Shown here: piece by piece, positions 44,337 to 53,676 of the stretch
How the letters are laid out: each line of letters opens with the position of its first letter
How positions within the stretch are numbered: the stretch's first letter is position 1
Assembly (NCBI RefSeq): GCF_037543845.1
Contig: NZ_JBBIFX010000001.1
Span: 682,001-746,000 of the forward strand
Length of the DNA stretch: 64,000 nucleotides
Direction of reading: 5' to 3'
DNA from: Gymnodinialimonas ulvae
GTDB taxonomy: Bacteria > Pseudomonadota > Alphaproteobacteria > Rhodobacterales > Rhodobacteraceae
Position numbers and translations under genes: made by a program
The notes under the pieces: generated by a model
Databases searched by the model: none
What the model was told of the DNA's origin: nothing
Seen by the model: only the letters and a program-made list of their open reading frames with translations

Positions 44337-45274
44337 TTCCGCAAATCCGTGCTCGCCAGACCGATCTGATCCATGTCGTAGGGGGTGGTCAGATAGAGCT
44401 CGGAGACCCAGTTGCCATAGAGCAGATGCGCATGGCTGCGCCATCGGTTCATCGGAGCGCGGCGCGGGTCGTCGGCGGGGTAGTAATTCACCGGCACGTT
44501 GATCGGCGTGCCCGCATCGACGTCGCGGTCATATTCCTGCTTCAGCGTATCGCTGTCGTATTCGAAATGGTTGAACACGTAGAGCGCACGATGCGCTGTA
44601 TCCTCGACCAGCGCCGGGCCCACGTCATCGGACGCGACCAGCGTCTTGAGGCCCGCGCCTTCCATCTCGGCCTGTCGCATTTCGGTCCAGCGGCTGACGG
44701 GCATCACCACCTCGTCGGAAAAGCCCCGCAGATAGGGCGAGGCGGGCGCGATGTTGCGGTGCCGGAAGCAGCCGAAGGCCTTCGCCTCCAACATGTGTTT
44801 CGCGATGCCATGGAAATGATAGGCCATCGCCATGCCGCCCCAGCAGATGCCGAAGGTCGAATGCACATGGGTCTGCGTCCAGTCCATCACCCGGGTCAGC
44901 TCGTCCCAATAGGTGACATCTTCAAAGGCGAGGTGCTCGATCGGCGCACCGGTGATCAGGAGGCCGTCGAACTTTTCGCCCGTCGCCTCGACCTCCGCGA
45001 AGGGTCGGTAGAATGCCTCCATATGTTCGGACGAGGTGTTCTTGGTCTCATGCTCGGACATGCGGATCAGCGAAAACTCCACCTGCAACGGCGTCGCCCC
45101 GATCAGGCGCGCGAATTGCGTCTCGGTCTGGATCTTCTTCGGCATCAGGTTCAACAGCCCGATGCGCAGGGGGCGGATGTCCTGTTTCGACGCGCTGTCC
45201 TCGGGCATGACCATGACCCCCTCGCGGGCGAGGATGTCATAGGCGGGCAGGCTGTCGGGCAGTTTGATCGGCAT
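44333..45274 (-). CDS. metA: Homoserine O-acyltransferase MetA
   Basis: A 313-aa MetA. Catalytic residues are Cys144 in STFGICWGGMA and His236/Glu238 in FNHFEYDSDTL. It activates homoserine for methionine synthesis. The position that sets acyl specificity is Glu113 in ITGAPIEHLAFED. In characterised enzymes Glu here favours acetyl-CoA and Gly favours succinyl-CoA, so acetylation is predicted despite the family name homoserine succinyltransferase. No SAM-II riboswitch match was seen in the 120-bp leader. Confidence 0.95.
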   Translation of the reverse strand: MPIKLPDSLPAYDILAREGVMVMPEDSASKQDIRPLRIGLLNLMPKKIQTETQFARLIGATPLQVEFSLIRMSEHETKNTSSEHMEAFYRPFAEVEATGEKFDGLLITGAPIEHLAFEDVTYWDELTRVMDWTQTHVHSTFGICWGGMAMAYHFHGIAKHMLEAKAFGCFRHRNIAPASPYLRGFSDEVVMPVSRWTEMRQAEMEGAGLKTLVASDDVGPALVEDTAHRALYVFNHFEYDSDTLKQEYDRDVDAGTPINVPVNYYPADDPRRAPMNRWRSHAHLLYGNWVSELYLTTPYDMDQIGLASTDLRK

Positions 45275-45337
45275 CGCGTGGGTCCGGTGCGTCTTCGGGA
45301 CGGGAACCCGTCAGATAATCGGAACGCGACCCGACAA

Positions 45338-45365
45338 CAAGAAGCCCCCGCGCTTGGGCGGGGGC
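45338..45365 (-). terminator. Terminator of the VPLPA-CTERM gene
   Basis: An 8-bp perfect stem, GCCCCCGC and GCGGGGGC (45344-45351, 45358-45365), with a 6-nt loop lies 33 bp after the stop on the minus strand, followed by TTCTTGTTG. The T-run is weak but the stem is strong. Confidence 0.7.
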
Positions 45366-45397
45366 GTGTCACGGTCTTGTCAGGGAAGGGCGAGTGT

Positions 45398-46552
45398 TCA
45401 GGCGCTGGCCCGCGCGCGGGCCCGACGGCGCAGACCCACCAACATGCCACCCGCGGCAATCAGGAGCCAACCGCCAGCAGGCAGCGGCACGGGGGCCGGG
45501 GCGGCGTTGACGGAGAGGTTGAGCGCCCCGGGAAATGACGCAAAGACATAGTTTTGTTCGAACATGTATTCCATCTCGAAGATGAACGTCCCAAGCCCGG
45601 CGACTTCGCATCGCTGATAGAGGGTTGGGCTTCCCGAGCGCAGGCATGCGTCATATCCCGCCGCCATCGCGGACGACAGGTCCATGAAGGGGAGCGACCG
45701 GTCAAAAATATCGCGGCGGTCGCCTGCGGCGCTGATGGTCAGCGACACAAGATCGGTCAATTGCCCAAGCTCGCTTGGGTCGAGGTCCAACGAGACGGGG
45801 CCATCGTCGAGCAAATAATAATGGTGACCGCCGAGTTGCACCGGCTCAAAAGGACGCGACACGTCCAGATGTGTCGAAGCATCAACGCTTACGACGGATC
45901 CATCCGCCCGTTCGCCGGTAAACCGCAAATCGTCGTCGATCATTGCAAAGGCCATGGATTCCGCGCTCAGCGACGACCCTTGTTCGGGTTGAAAATATCC
46001 GAAGAGTAACTCGTGCGAGCGCCCAAACGTTCTGAAGTCCATGCCATCGAGTGAAAAGGACGCGCCATCGGGGCGGGTCACATTCATGAAGCTGAACGCA
46101 CCCTCGCAACACCCGGTATCGCTCATGTACAAGTCACTGAACGACATATTGTAGTTTTGCATATCGCCCGCGATATCCGCGTCGAATGCGACGTCGAACC
46201 CACTTTCCTGCCAGACTTCTACACGACGACCGTATTGATTAGATTGGCTGTAGGGATCAAATCGCCGGTTGGGATCAAACGCGGCCAGCGCCCCGTTGCT
46301 TTCGTCAAACGTGATCCGCGCAGGCACTGGCCCGGAGCTGCTTGCGGACGCGGATGCGCCGGGGCCGCTTGCACTGGCGCTGGCGGAGGTGGTGGTGCCG
46401 TTCGGGCCCGAGGACGCGCTGGCACTGGCGCTTGAATTGCTGCTGGCCGTGGAGATGGCGTTGAATTCAACCGTTGTCGCATGGAGCGGTGCCGCGGCAA
46501 GCACGGCGGTTGTGACAGCAATGGACGAAAAAAGACGTGCGCGTCGGGCCAT
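45398..46552 (-). CDS. VPLPA-CTERM sorting domain protein, surface-exported
   Basis: A 384-aa exported protein. A Sec signal peptide (about residues 1-25) is followed by a low-complexity Ser/Ala/Gly/Thr stretch (residues 34-75) with SASASASS-type repeats. A mature domain of about 270 residues follows, with two adjacent Cys in DTGCCEGAF. The C-terminus has VPLPAGGWLLIAAGGMLVGL and then an Arg-rich end, the tripartite sorting signal cut by exosortase in Roseobacter relatives. The protein is probably anchored or released at the cell surface. The function of its mature domain is unknown. Confidence 0.88.
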   Translation of the reverse strand: MARRARLFSSIAVTTAVLAAAPLHATTVEFNAISTASSNSSASASASSGPNGTTTSASASASGPGASASASSSGPVPARITFDESNGALAAFDPNRRFDPYSQSNQYGRRVEVWQESGFDVAFDADIAGDMQNYNMSFSDLYMSDTGCCEGAFSFMNVTRPDGASFSLDGMDFRTFGRSHELLFGYFQPEQGSSLSAESMAFAMIDDDLRFTGERADGSVVSVDASTHLDVSRPFEPVQLGGHHYYLLDDGPVSLDLDPSELGQLTDLVSLTISAAGDRRDIFDRSLPFMDLSSAMAAGYDACLRSGSPTLYQRCEVAGLGTFIFEMEYMFEQNYVFASFPGALNLSVNAAPAPVPLPAGGWLLIAAGGMLVGLRRRARARASA

Positions 46553-46758
46553 GAATTACTTACTCCACCTGGAAATTAACCTTCTGTTAAGAAATTGCAC
46601 GCATAGCGTGTGGCGATCAAGCAATTCCTTAACAAAGCGTTAATTTATCGCAATTCCGGTTAACGAATTGGCCAAGGCTTGTCGAAAAAGCCTGGAGGCC
46701 GGTTTTCGAGGCGGATTTTCGCGCTGTTCGACCGGCCAAAAAGACCCCGATCCCTGCC

Positions 46759-47619
46759 TCAGCGTTGTGCTGCGGCGATCATCTCGATGGCATCTTTGGC
46801 ATCGCGCACGGCTTCGACCTGCGCGGCCGTCACGCTGACGCCCCAGTTGCGCGCCATCGCGGCGTAGATTGGCGCGCGATGGTGGATCACCTTGGAAAAG
46901 GCATGCACCGCGAAGGCGTCGGGATCGACCTGCGCTTCGCTCAGCCCATGTTCCCGCAGGTAATCGTGCCAAAGCGTGTCGAGCAGGGCAGGCTGGTAAT
47001 AAATCGGCTTCGGGTTGCTTTGGAAACGGCGGATCAATTCGGCCTCGTGGCCCTCGGGGCTTTCGATCCAGACCATGAGGCATTGCGCCGACAAGGCGCT
47101 CAGCACCTCGTCCTCGGGATCGGCTGGATCCACGACCTCGCAGATGGACCCGCCGGTGTCGCAGACGAAATTCGGATAGCCGTAAAGCTCGCGCGCGCGG
47201 TGAATGAACGGCGCGGTATCCAGCAATGCGTTCACCTCGGCACGGCGGTGCAGGGCCTGGCGGCGCTTGTATTCCGCAAACGGCAGCCCGCCCTTGGCCG
47301 GATCGCCGGGTTTGCCGAGATAGGTCGAAAGCGGTGCGAGATTGTCGAAGGTGATATTGGAGCCGATATAAATGGAATCCGAGCGGAATAATTCCGCCAG
47401 ATAGGGCACCTGCATCGCCTGCCGTTTGAGATTGTCGGTGATATGTTCGCCCATATAGGCGGTGCCGATGCGGTAATCGATCGAGTAATGAAACCAATCG
47501 CCCTGCGCGCGCAGCCGCGAGGCGAGAACGGTTTTCCCAAGCCCGGACATACCAAAGACCGCGATCCGTTTCTCGGGTGCGGTGCGCAGTTCGGCGGGGC
47601 TTTTGTAGAGCAAGCTCAT
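46759..47619 (-). CDS. P-loop ATPase of unknown role
   Basis: A 286-aa protein starting with an RIAVFGMSGLGKTVLASRL P-loop (Walker A about residues 22-31). Later segments YSIDYRIGTAYMGEHITDNL and FVCDTGGSICEVVD resemble a nucleotide-kinase-like fold, with VWIESPEGHEAELIRRF near the middle. No transport or toxin domain is visible. It lies 21 bp downstream of a DMT transporter gene on the same strand. The substrate is unknown. Confidence 0.75.
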   Translation of the reverse strand: MSLLYKSPAELRTAPEKRIAVFGMSGLGKTVLASRLRAQGDWFHYSIDYRIGTAYMGEHITDNLKRQAMQVPYLAELFRSDSIYIGSNITFDNLAPLSTYLGKPGDPAKGGLPFAEYKRRQALHRRAEVNALLDTAPFIHRARELYGYPNFVCDTGGSICEVVDPADPEDEVLSALSAQCLMVWIESPEGHEAELIRRFQSNPKPIYYQPALLDTLWHDYLREHGLSEAQVDPDAFAVHAFSKVIHHRAPIYAAMARNWGVSVTAAQVEAVRDAKDAIEMIAAAQR

Positions 47620-47640
47620 GGGCGGAGGCTTGCCACGCAG

Positions 47641-48558
47641 TCAGGTTTTGCGCAAGCGCCCGAGCGCAAGCGCGGGCAGGCGTCCGTCCAGGATGATCAG
47701 CCCCAGCGCCAGCAGCGCGAAGCCCGCAAACGCCTGCGGCGCCAACCGTTCGCCCAGGACCAGGGCGCCGAGAACGATGGCCACCGGCGGGATCAGAAGC
47801 GTCACGATCATCGCATTTCCCGACCCCGCCAGCGCGATGATCCTGTAGTAAAGCAGGTACGCAATCGCCGTGCCGACGATCCCGAAATATACAATCGCAG
47901 CCCAGGTCTGGGGCAGGGTGGGGACCTGCGGGGGGCCGTCGATGATCACCGCCACCGGCACGATGATCAGGCTGGCGCCGGTCAACATGCCTGCCGCCGA
48001 GACCTGCGGGCTCAACCCTGCCATGGTCTTGCGCGCCCAGGCGGCGGCAAGGGCATAGGAGATCGTGCCCCCGATCACCGCCAGTTGCGCCAGGCTTCGG
48101 ATGTCGAACTGCCGGAAGCTCTCCAGCCCGATGGCCACGGCCACCCCGAAGAACGCCACCAATACGCCCAACGCCTTGCGCGGTGTCAGGCGTTCGTCGG
48201 CAAAGACGGCTGCCGCGACCAAGACGCCGAAAATGGCCGTGCCCGCGTTGAAGATCGAGGTCAGCCCGGTTTCGATAAATTGCTGCCCCCACGCCATGAG
48301 GCCGAAAGGGATGACGTTGTTGAGCAGCCCCATGACCGCAAACGCTCCCCAGATGCGCGGATCACGCGGGATCGCAAGCCGCCGCAGCAGGACATAGATC
48401 CACAGGATCAGACAGGCCCAGATCACGCGATGCGCCACAAGCGTCAGGAACGGGAGTTCCTCCAGCCCGATCTTGATCGCCAGGAACGACGCCCCCCAGA
48501 TCGCGCCGAGCGCGGCCATCAGGGTCCAGGCGTGCGTGCTGACGGAGGTTTGGGTCAT
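47641..48558 (-). CDS. DMT-superfamily (EamA) transporter
   Basis: A 305-aa transporter with ten predicted helices formed by two EamA repeats; WGASFLAIKIGLEELPFLTL in helix 1 and FADERLTPRKALGVLVAFFG before the second half are characteristic. Members export amino acids or other metabolites. Substrate unknown. It appears to be cotranscribed with the downstream P-loop ATPase gene. Confidence 0.88.
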   Translation of the reverse strand: MTQTSVSTHAWTLMAALGAIWGASFLAIKIGLEELPFLTLVAHRVIWACLILWIYVLLRRLAIPRDPRIWGAFAVMGLLNNVIPFGLMAWGQQFIETGLTSIFNAGTAIFGVLVAAAVFADERLTPRKALGVLVAFFGVAVAIGLESFRQFDIRSLAQLAVIGGTISYALAAAWARKTMAGLSPQVSAAGMLTGASLIIVPVAVIIDGPPQVPTLPQTWAAIVYFGIVGTAIAYLLYYRIIALAGSGNAMIVTLLIPPVAIVLGALVLGERLAPQAFAGFALLALGLIILDGRLPALALGRLRKT

Positions 48559-48636
48559 GGCTGCGGTCTAGGGCGATGGGCGGCGGGACGCGACCCGAAA
48601 CCTGCGGGATGGGTGCGGGAGGCGGTCCGGTCAAAG

Positions 48637-48674
48637 AAAAAAACCCCGCGCGCCGGGTGGCGGGCGGGGTTTTC
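48637..48674 (-). terminator. Terminator of the FadL-type porin gene
   Basis: On the minus strand ACCCCGCC pairs with GCGGGGT around a GC-rich loop and is followed by seven T. It starts about 20 bp after the stop of the outer-membrane protein gene. Confidence 0.8.
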
Positions 48675-48693
48675 CGAATGCGGGTCTTGTGGC

Positions 48694-49797
48694 TCAGAAG
48701 CTGTAGCCGACGCGGAGGCCAAATCCGAAGGCGCTGTTGTCTTCGAATTCGTTGAACACGGCCGACGTGGTGGCATCGCCAAGGATCGAGTAGTTGATGC
48801 CACCGGTCAGGGTGATCTGATCGTTGACGTCGTACACACCGGCGAGCGACAGGCCAAGCAAACCATCCGTGGGCGCAAGGTTGGAGGCGTCTTCGCCATC
48901 CCCCGCCTCATAGGTGATACGGCCCACGAGCGCGAGGTCGTCCGTCACGCGCCGTGCCCCGCCGACCATCCAGGTAAAGACGTCATCGCTGCTGATCACG
49001 CCAAGCGCCGATTGGGTCGGAATGTCGGCCTCGGACCAATCGGTCCAGCGCACCGAGCCCATCACCAACGTGCCTTCCGCGACACCCGTCTGGAACGCCA
49101 CTTCAAGCGATTGCGGCAGCGAATAGGACGTCGTGGCGGCGGCCGGGCCAAGTGCGGTCGGCGCGATCGAGGACACGATGTCGTTTTCGTGGTCCGTGGC
49201 CGAGTTGTAGGTCACGGTGCCGCGCAGGGCGATCTCGGGGATCTCGTAGGCGGCGCCAATCGTGTAGCCCCATGCACCATCGGATTCGTAATCCAGCGTC
49301 TGATCGGCGGCGATTGGGGCGGGTCCGACGTTGCCGCCTGCGATCAGGTTGATTTCGGCGCTCATCACGACATAGCGCAGGCCGCCGTAGATGCTGATGT
49401 TCTCGGTCGCCTGGTAGCGCAGGTAGGCCGCCGCCGACACGCCGCTCAGCGTGGCGTTGAAGTTGCGGAACGGGAAGCCTGCGGCGGCGTCTTCGTAGCT
49501 GATGTCCGCGCCGAACGCGTCGTCATAGACAAAGGCCAGCGAAAGCTGATCGGTCAGGTCGGTGCGGTAGGCGAAGCCGAAGGTCGTGAAGTCTTCGGTC
49601 ATGTTGCCCGACGACAGGGTTCCCGCGGCGTTGGTGCCGGAAACCTCGGGGCGCACGGCGCTGAAGCTGATCTCGGCGTAATCGCCATCTTCGAACAGCG
49701 GCGAGATGTTGAAGCCGTTGCGGTCGATGCCGCCGGCAGCTGCGATGGATGTGGTGGCCAGCAGCGCTGCGGCTGCGGTGATGGTGTAACGGGTCAT
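48694..49797 (-). CDS. FadL-family outer membrane transport protein
   Basis: A 367-aa outer-membrane beta-barrel. It has a signal peptide (MTRYTITAAAALLATTSIAA), then GGIDRNGFNISPLFEDGDYA, which resembles the hatch start of FadL, repeated amphipathic strands, and an aromatic C-terminal end (GFGLRVGYSF) recognised by the BAM complex. FadL proteins take up long-chain fatty acids or other hydrophobic compounds. ATG at 49797 follows GGGGAGG; a slightly longer frame lacks a ribosome site. It is a single gene with its own terminator. Confidence 0.87.
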   Translation of the reverse strand: MTRYTITAAAALLATTSIAAAGGIDRNGFNISPLFEDGDYAEISFSAVRPEVSGTNAAGTLSSGNMTEDFTTFGFAYRTDLTDQLSLAFVYDDAFGADISYEDAAAGFPFRNFNATLSGVSAAAYLRYQATENISIYGGLRYVVMSAEINLIAGGNVGPAPIAADQTLDYESDGAWGYTIGAAYEIPEIALRGTVTYNSATDHENDIVSSIAPTALGPAAATTSYSLPQSLEVAFQTGVAEGTLVMGSVRWTDWSEADIPTQSALGVISSDDVFTWMVGGARRVTDDLALVGRITYEAGDGEDASNLAPTDGLLGLSLAGVYDVNDQITLTGGINYSILGDATTSAVFNEFEDNSAFGFGLRVGYSF

Positions 49798-49951
49798 GAA
49801 TGCCTCCCCGACGTAATGTCCCAATCTCTCTTGCCCTCATCTAAGGCTGGAAAGGGCGGGCCCGGTCAATTCTTCCGCAACGTCAGACCGCCCGTGGCGC
49901 GCAGGTAGCGGAGGCCTGTGTCAAAGAAGTGACACAATCGGCAACGGCGCG

Positions 49952-50848
49952 TTAACGGATGATCGCGCGGCTGCGGCGATGTTCGGTCAGGATGTTGACG
50001 TAATTCGCCCCGAAGATCAGCGCGGCCCCCAGAACCACCGTCCATTCCAGCGGCTCCCCGTAGAGCACAAAGGCCAATCCGCCGATCACCGGCAGGCGGA
50101 TGAAATCGATGGGCATCACCACCGATGCAGGCGCCAGCGCAATCGCACTGGTCAGGCTGAAATGCGCCACAAGCCCCGACACCGCCACCACCACGACCCA
50201 GGACCACGCGCTCAGCGCGGGCCAGGCCATCGCCCCATCGTACAGGCAAAACGCCAGACCCAGGGCCAGCTGGATCGCCGTCAGCCAGAACAGGATGCAG
50301 GTGATGGATTGGTCGCGCGTCAGCCGTTTGGTGAAGATCGCTGTGATCGCAAAGGCCAAGGCCGCACTCGCCGCCGCCACCATGCCACCCGACAGAGGGG
50401 CCGTGCCGGGCTGCACCACGATTAGCACGCCGATGAACCCCGCCAGGCCCGCCAGCCCCTTCACCCAGGTCAACCGCTCGCCGAGAAACACGGCCGCAAG
50501 CACCATCACCCAAAGCGGCGAGGTGAATTCCAACGCGAACACCTGGCTTAGCGGGATCACCCCAACCGCCCAAAACCACAGGTTCTGGCCGGTGAAATGG
50601 AACACGTTGCGCAGGGTGTGATCGCGCATCCGGTTCATCCTGATCTGCGACAGCGTTCCCGCCGCGGCCCCAATCACCAGCACCAGAACCATGCCGATGG
50701 CCGAACGGTAGGTCATCAATTCGAACGTGCTCAGCTCGGTCGACAATTCCCGCCCGGCAATCGCCATCGACGAAAACGCCACCACCGCGCCGGTCATCCA
50801 AAGGGCGGCAAGGGGGACATTGGATGGGGGGGCGGCAGGCGCGGACAT
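49952..50848 (-). CDS. DMT-superfamily (EamA) transporter
   Basis: A 298-aa ten-helix transporter of two EamA repeats (VVAFSSMAIAGRELS; FTSPLWVMVLAAVFLGERLT; VVMPIDFIRLPVIGGLAFVL; YGEPLEWTVVLGAALIFGAN). It is unrelated in detail to the other EamA gene at 47.6 kb, so they are not recent copies. Metabolite export is the family role; the substrate is unknown. Confidence 0.88.
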   Translation of the reverse strand: MSAPAAPPSNVPLAALWMTGAVVAFSSMAIAGRELSTELSTFELMTYRSAIGMVLVLVIGAAAGTLSQIRMNRMRDHTLRNVFHFTGQNLWFWAVGVIPLSQVFALEFTSPLWVMVLAAVFLGERLTWVKGLAGLAGFIGVLIVVQPGTAPLSGGMVAAASAALAFAITAIFTKRLTRDQSITCILFWLTAIQLALGLAFCLYDGAMAWPALSAWSWVVVVAVSGLVAHFSLTSAIALAPASVVMPIDFIRLPVIGGLAFVLYGEPLEWTVVLGAALIFGANYVNILTEHRRSRAIIR

Positions 50849-50914
50849 GGGGGCACTCTATCTGCGCAGCCGCCACTGACCAGTGCCAAAGCGCGCCGCC
50901 GGTTGAAATGCGCG

Positions 50915-51712
50915 CTAAAGCCCGTCGCGCTTGGCGGCGTCCCAAAGCGCGTCCATCTCATCAAGCGTGCTGCGCTCGGGGCTGCTGCCACGGTCGGCCA
51001 GCGCGCGTTCGATATATTCGAACCGGCGCACGAATTTCGCATTCGCCCCGCGCAGCGCCACCTCCGGGTCGACCTTCAGGTGCCGCGCAAGGTTGGCCAT
51101 CACGAACAACAGATCCCCCATTTCCTCGGCGATCTTCTCCTGCGGCAGGTGCGCACGCGCCTCGGCCAATTCGCGCGCCTCCTCGGAAATCTTGTCCAGG
51201 ACCTGCCCGATCTCGGGCCAATCGAACCCGACCCGGCCCGCGCGTTTTTGCAGCTTTTCCGCCCGCATCAACGCCGGCAGGCCCAGCGCCACATCGTCCA
51301 GCACGCCGCCTTTCGCCTTGGCCGCACGTTCGGCGGCCTTCACACTTTCCCAATCGGCCACCTGCTGTTCGGCGGATTTCGCGTTGCTCTCATTGCCGAA
51401 GACATGCGGGTGGCGCGCGATCATCTTGTCGCCGATGGCGCGCGCGATGTCGTCGAAATCGAACAGGCCCGCATCCTGTGCCATTTGGGCGTGGAACACC
51501 GACTGGAACAACAAATCGCCCAGCTCGCCTTTCAATTCCTCCATATCGCCGCGCTCGATCGCGTCTGCGACCTCATAGGCCTCTTCGATCGTGTAGGGCG
51601 CAATGGAGGCGAATGTCTGCGCCACGTCCCAGGGGCAGCCATGCTCGCGGTCGCGCAGCCGCGCCATGATCGCGCGCAGACGGTCCATCGGGTCTTGGGG
51701 CAGATCATGCAT
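50915..51712 (-). CDS. mazG: Nucleoside triphosphate pyrophosphohydrolase MazG
   Basis: A protein of about 265 aa with two MazG domains. The first has GCPWDVAQTFASIAPYTIEE, EVADAIERGDMEELKGELGD and LLFQSVFH; the second has DKISEEARELAEARAHLPQE and KIAEEMGDLLFVMANLARHL. The acidic EExxE/ExxD sets bind Mg2+. MazG removes non-canonical or excess NTPs and influences (p)ppGpp levels. ATG at 51712 or 51730 is possible; neither has a strong ribosome site. Confidence 0.93.
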   Translation of the reverse strand: MHDLPQDPMDRLRAIMARLRDREHGCPWDVAQTFASIAPYTIEEAYEVADAIERGDMEELKGELGDLLFQSVFHAQMAQDAGLFDFDDIARAIGDKMIARHPHVFGNESNAKSAEQQVADWESVKAAERAAKAKGGVLDDVALGLPALMRAEKLQKRAGRVGFDWPEIGQVLDKISEEARELAEARAHLPQEKIAEEMGDLLFVMANLARHLKVDPEVALRGANAKFVRRFEYIERALADRGSSPERSTLDEMDALWDAAKRDGL

Positions 51713-51842
51713 GCAAGCGTGATGCGCCATGGCAAAGGCCGGGGCAAGTGGATTTCCGGGCGGCGGTGCAGTTGCATCCCGAGCCGCGCGGCGTGATGGT
51801 GCAGGCGTCGGTAACCGTACCCCCGCCCACAGGAGTCTTGTC

Positions 51843-53003
51843 ATGCCCGTCATCAATTCCATCGCCGCCATGGCCGACGACCTCAAGACCTGGCGGCGGC
51901 ACCTGCATACGATCCCCGAGCTGGAATTCGACTGCCACCAAACCGCGGCCTTCGTGGTCGCGCGGCTGCGCGACTTCGGCATCTCCGCGATCCACGAGGG
52001 CATCGCCACAACCGGCGTCGTGGCCATCATCGACAGCGGGCGACCCGGGCCCACCATTGGCCTGCGCGCCGATATGGACGCGCTCCCGATGCAGGAGGTC
52101 ACCGGCGTGGACTATGCCTCGACGATCCCCGGCCGCATGCACGCCTGTGGCCATGATGGGCATACGACGATGCTTCTGGGGGCCGCGAAATACCTTTCGG
52201 AGACCAAGAATTTCTCGGGCCGCGTCGCGCTCCTGTTCCAACCCGCCGAAGAAGAGGGCGGCGGCGCCGAGGTGATGGTGCGCGAGGGCGTGATGGACCG
52301 CTTTGGCATCACGCGCGTCTTTGGCCTGCACAATGTGCCCGGCGCGCCTTTCGGGCAGATCTTCACCCGCCCCGGTCCGATCATGGCCGCCGTCGATACG
52401 TTCGACATCCGCCTGACCGGGCGCGGCGGGCATGGCGCGTATCCGCAGGATTGCCTCGATCCGATCCCCCCCGCGCTCGCGATCGCGCAGGCCATGTCGA
52501 CCATCGTGTCACGCAACCATCGCCCCTCGGACGAACTGGTGATTTCCGTCACCCAGATCCATGCGGGCTCGGCCAGCAATATCATCCCCGAAGAGGCCAT
52601 GGTGAACGGCACCGTGCGCACCTTCGACCCGGACGTGCAGGATATGGTCGAACGGCGCATCGGCGAAATCGTGGCAGGGACGGCGGCGGCCTATGGCGTG
52701 GAGGCGGTGCTGAGCTATGAGCGCGGCTATCCCGCGACGGTCAATGATGCCGAGCAAGTCGCCTTTGCCGCCGATGTCGCGCGCGGTGTGATGGGCGCGG
52801 AGCATGTTGTGGCCGATGCCGGCGCCGAGATGGGGGCCGAAGATTTCGCCTACATGCTGCAGGAGCGCCCCGGCGCTTATGTGTTTCTCGGCACCGGCGC
52901 GGGCGCGGGCCTCCATCATCCGGCGTTCGATTTCAACGACGATATCGCGCCCATGGGGGCAAGCTATCTGGCCAAGCTGGTCGAGACGGCCCAACCCGCC
53001 TGA
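51843..53003 (+). CDS. M20-family amidohydrolase (hippurate hydrolase-like)
   Basis: A 386-aa M20D amidohydrolase. Metal ligands lie in MHACGHDGHTTMLLG and in FQPAEEEGGGAEVM, with further ligands in GAEMGAEDFAYML and LHHPAFDFND near the end; the dimerisation domain sits between. Such enzymes hydrolyse N-acyl amino acids or IAA-type conjugates. ATG at 51843 follows CAGGAG. Substrate undetermined. Confidence 0.9.
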   Translation: MPVINSIAAMADDLKTWRRHLHTIPELEFDCHQTAAFVVARLRDFGISAIHEGIATTGVVAIIDSGRPGPTIGLRADMDALPMQEVTGVDYASTIPGRMHACGHDGHTTMLLGAAKYLSETKNFSGRVALLFQPAEEEGGGAEVMVREGVMDRFGITRVFGLHNVPGAPFGQIFTRPGPIMAAVDTFDIRLTGRGGHGAYPQDCLDPIPPALAIAQAMSTIVSRNHRPSDELVISVTQIHAGSASNIIPEEAMVNGTVRTFDPDVQDMVERRIGEIVAGTAAAYGVEAVLSYERGYPATVNDAEQVAFAADVARGVMGAEHVVADAGAEMGAEDFAYMLQERPGAYVFLGTGAGAGLHHPAFDFNDDIAPMGASYLAKLVETAQPA

Positions 53004-53037
53004 ACCTCGCCCGCCCGAACGCCGCCCGCCCGAACGC

Positions 53038-53544
53038 TCAATGGGCCTCCGCGCGCAGGTATCGCCGCATCCCGTAAAGCAGCGGATCGCCATCGGGGCT
53101 CACGCGCACCGCTTCGACCGCGCCGATGCAGATGTGGTGCGTGCCGTGCCGTTCGGCCGAGATCAGGCGGCAATCAAAGCTTACCAACGCCTCCGTCAGC
53201 CCCGGCGCGCCGGTGTCCATCACCGCCACCTTGACCGCGTTGAACTTGTCGCCACCCGGCGGCGGCCTGCGCGAGGAAAACACATCGGCAATATCCGTCT
53301 GCCCCAGGCGCAACACATTGATGCAGAAGCACTTGTTCTCCAGAACCAGCGGCAGCGCCGAGGATGACGCGTTCAGACACGTCAGCATCGTCGGCGCTTC
53401 GCCATCGGCCGAGATCGACGTCATCGCCGACACCGTCACCCCGCCACGCCCCGCAGGCCCATCCGTGGTCACCACCGACACGGAGGCCGCGGCCCGGCTC
53501 ATACCTTCGAGAAATTCAGCCTTCAGATCGTCACAACTGCCCAT
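53038..53544 (-). CDS. Flavin reductase domain protein
   Basis: A 168-aa flavin reductase-like (FMN-binding split barrel) protein. Conserved segments are FLEGMSRAAASVSVVTTDGP, GVTVSAMTSISADGEAPTML and CLNASSSALPLVLENKCFCI, ending in HGTHHICIGAVEAVRVSPDG with the PL-x-Y end (LLYGMRRYL). It uses NAD(P)H to reduce free flavin, usually for a monooxygenase partner; none is adjacent. ATG at 53544 gives the normal length. Confidence 0.88.
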   Translation of the reverse strand: MGSCDDLKAEFLEGMSRAAASVSVVTTDGPAGRGGVTVSAMTSISADGEAPTMLTCLNASSSALPLVLENKCFCINVLRLGQTDIADVFSSRRPPPGGDKFNAVKVAVMDTGAPGLTEALVSFDCRLISAERHGTHHICIGAVEAVRVSPDGDPLLYGMRRYLRAEAH

Positions 53545-53676
53545 AAACCTGCCCTTTGTTCGCGCGCCCACCGTATCACGCAGGGGCCTCGCGCGCACAA
53601 GATGGATCAATTCCCGCTTTCGTCCCGGGAAATCTGCGGTGTAGCAAGGCATACACAGCGCGGGAGGACGCAGCAC

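Noticed and set aside
45275..45400. SAM-II riboswitch upstream of metA
   Set aside because: The leader lacks the conserved SAM-II core. The only strong hairpin there is the terminator of the upstream gene.
47443..49908. 821-codon open frame on the plus strand
   Set aside because: It lies antisense to a P-loop ATPase, an EamA transporter and a FadL-type porin, all with clear motifs; its own composition is typical of high-GC shadow frames.
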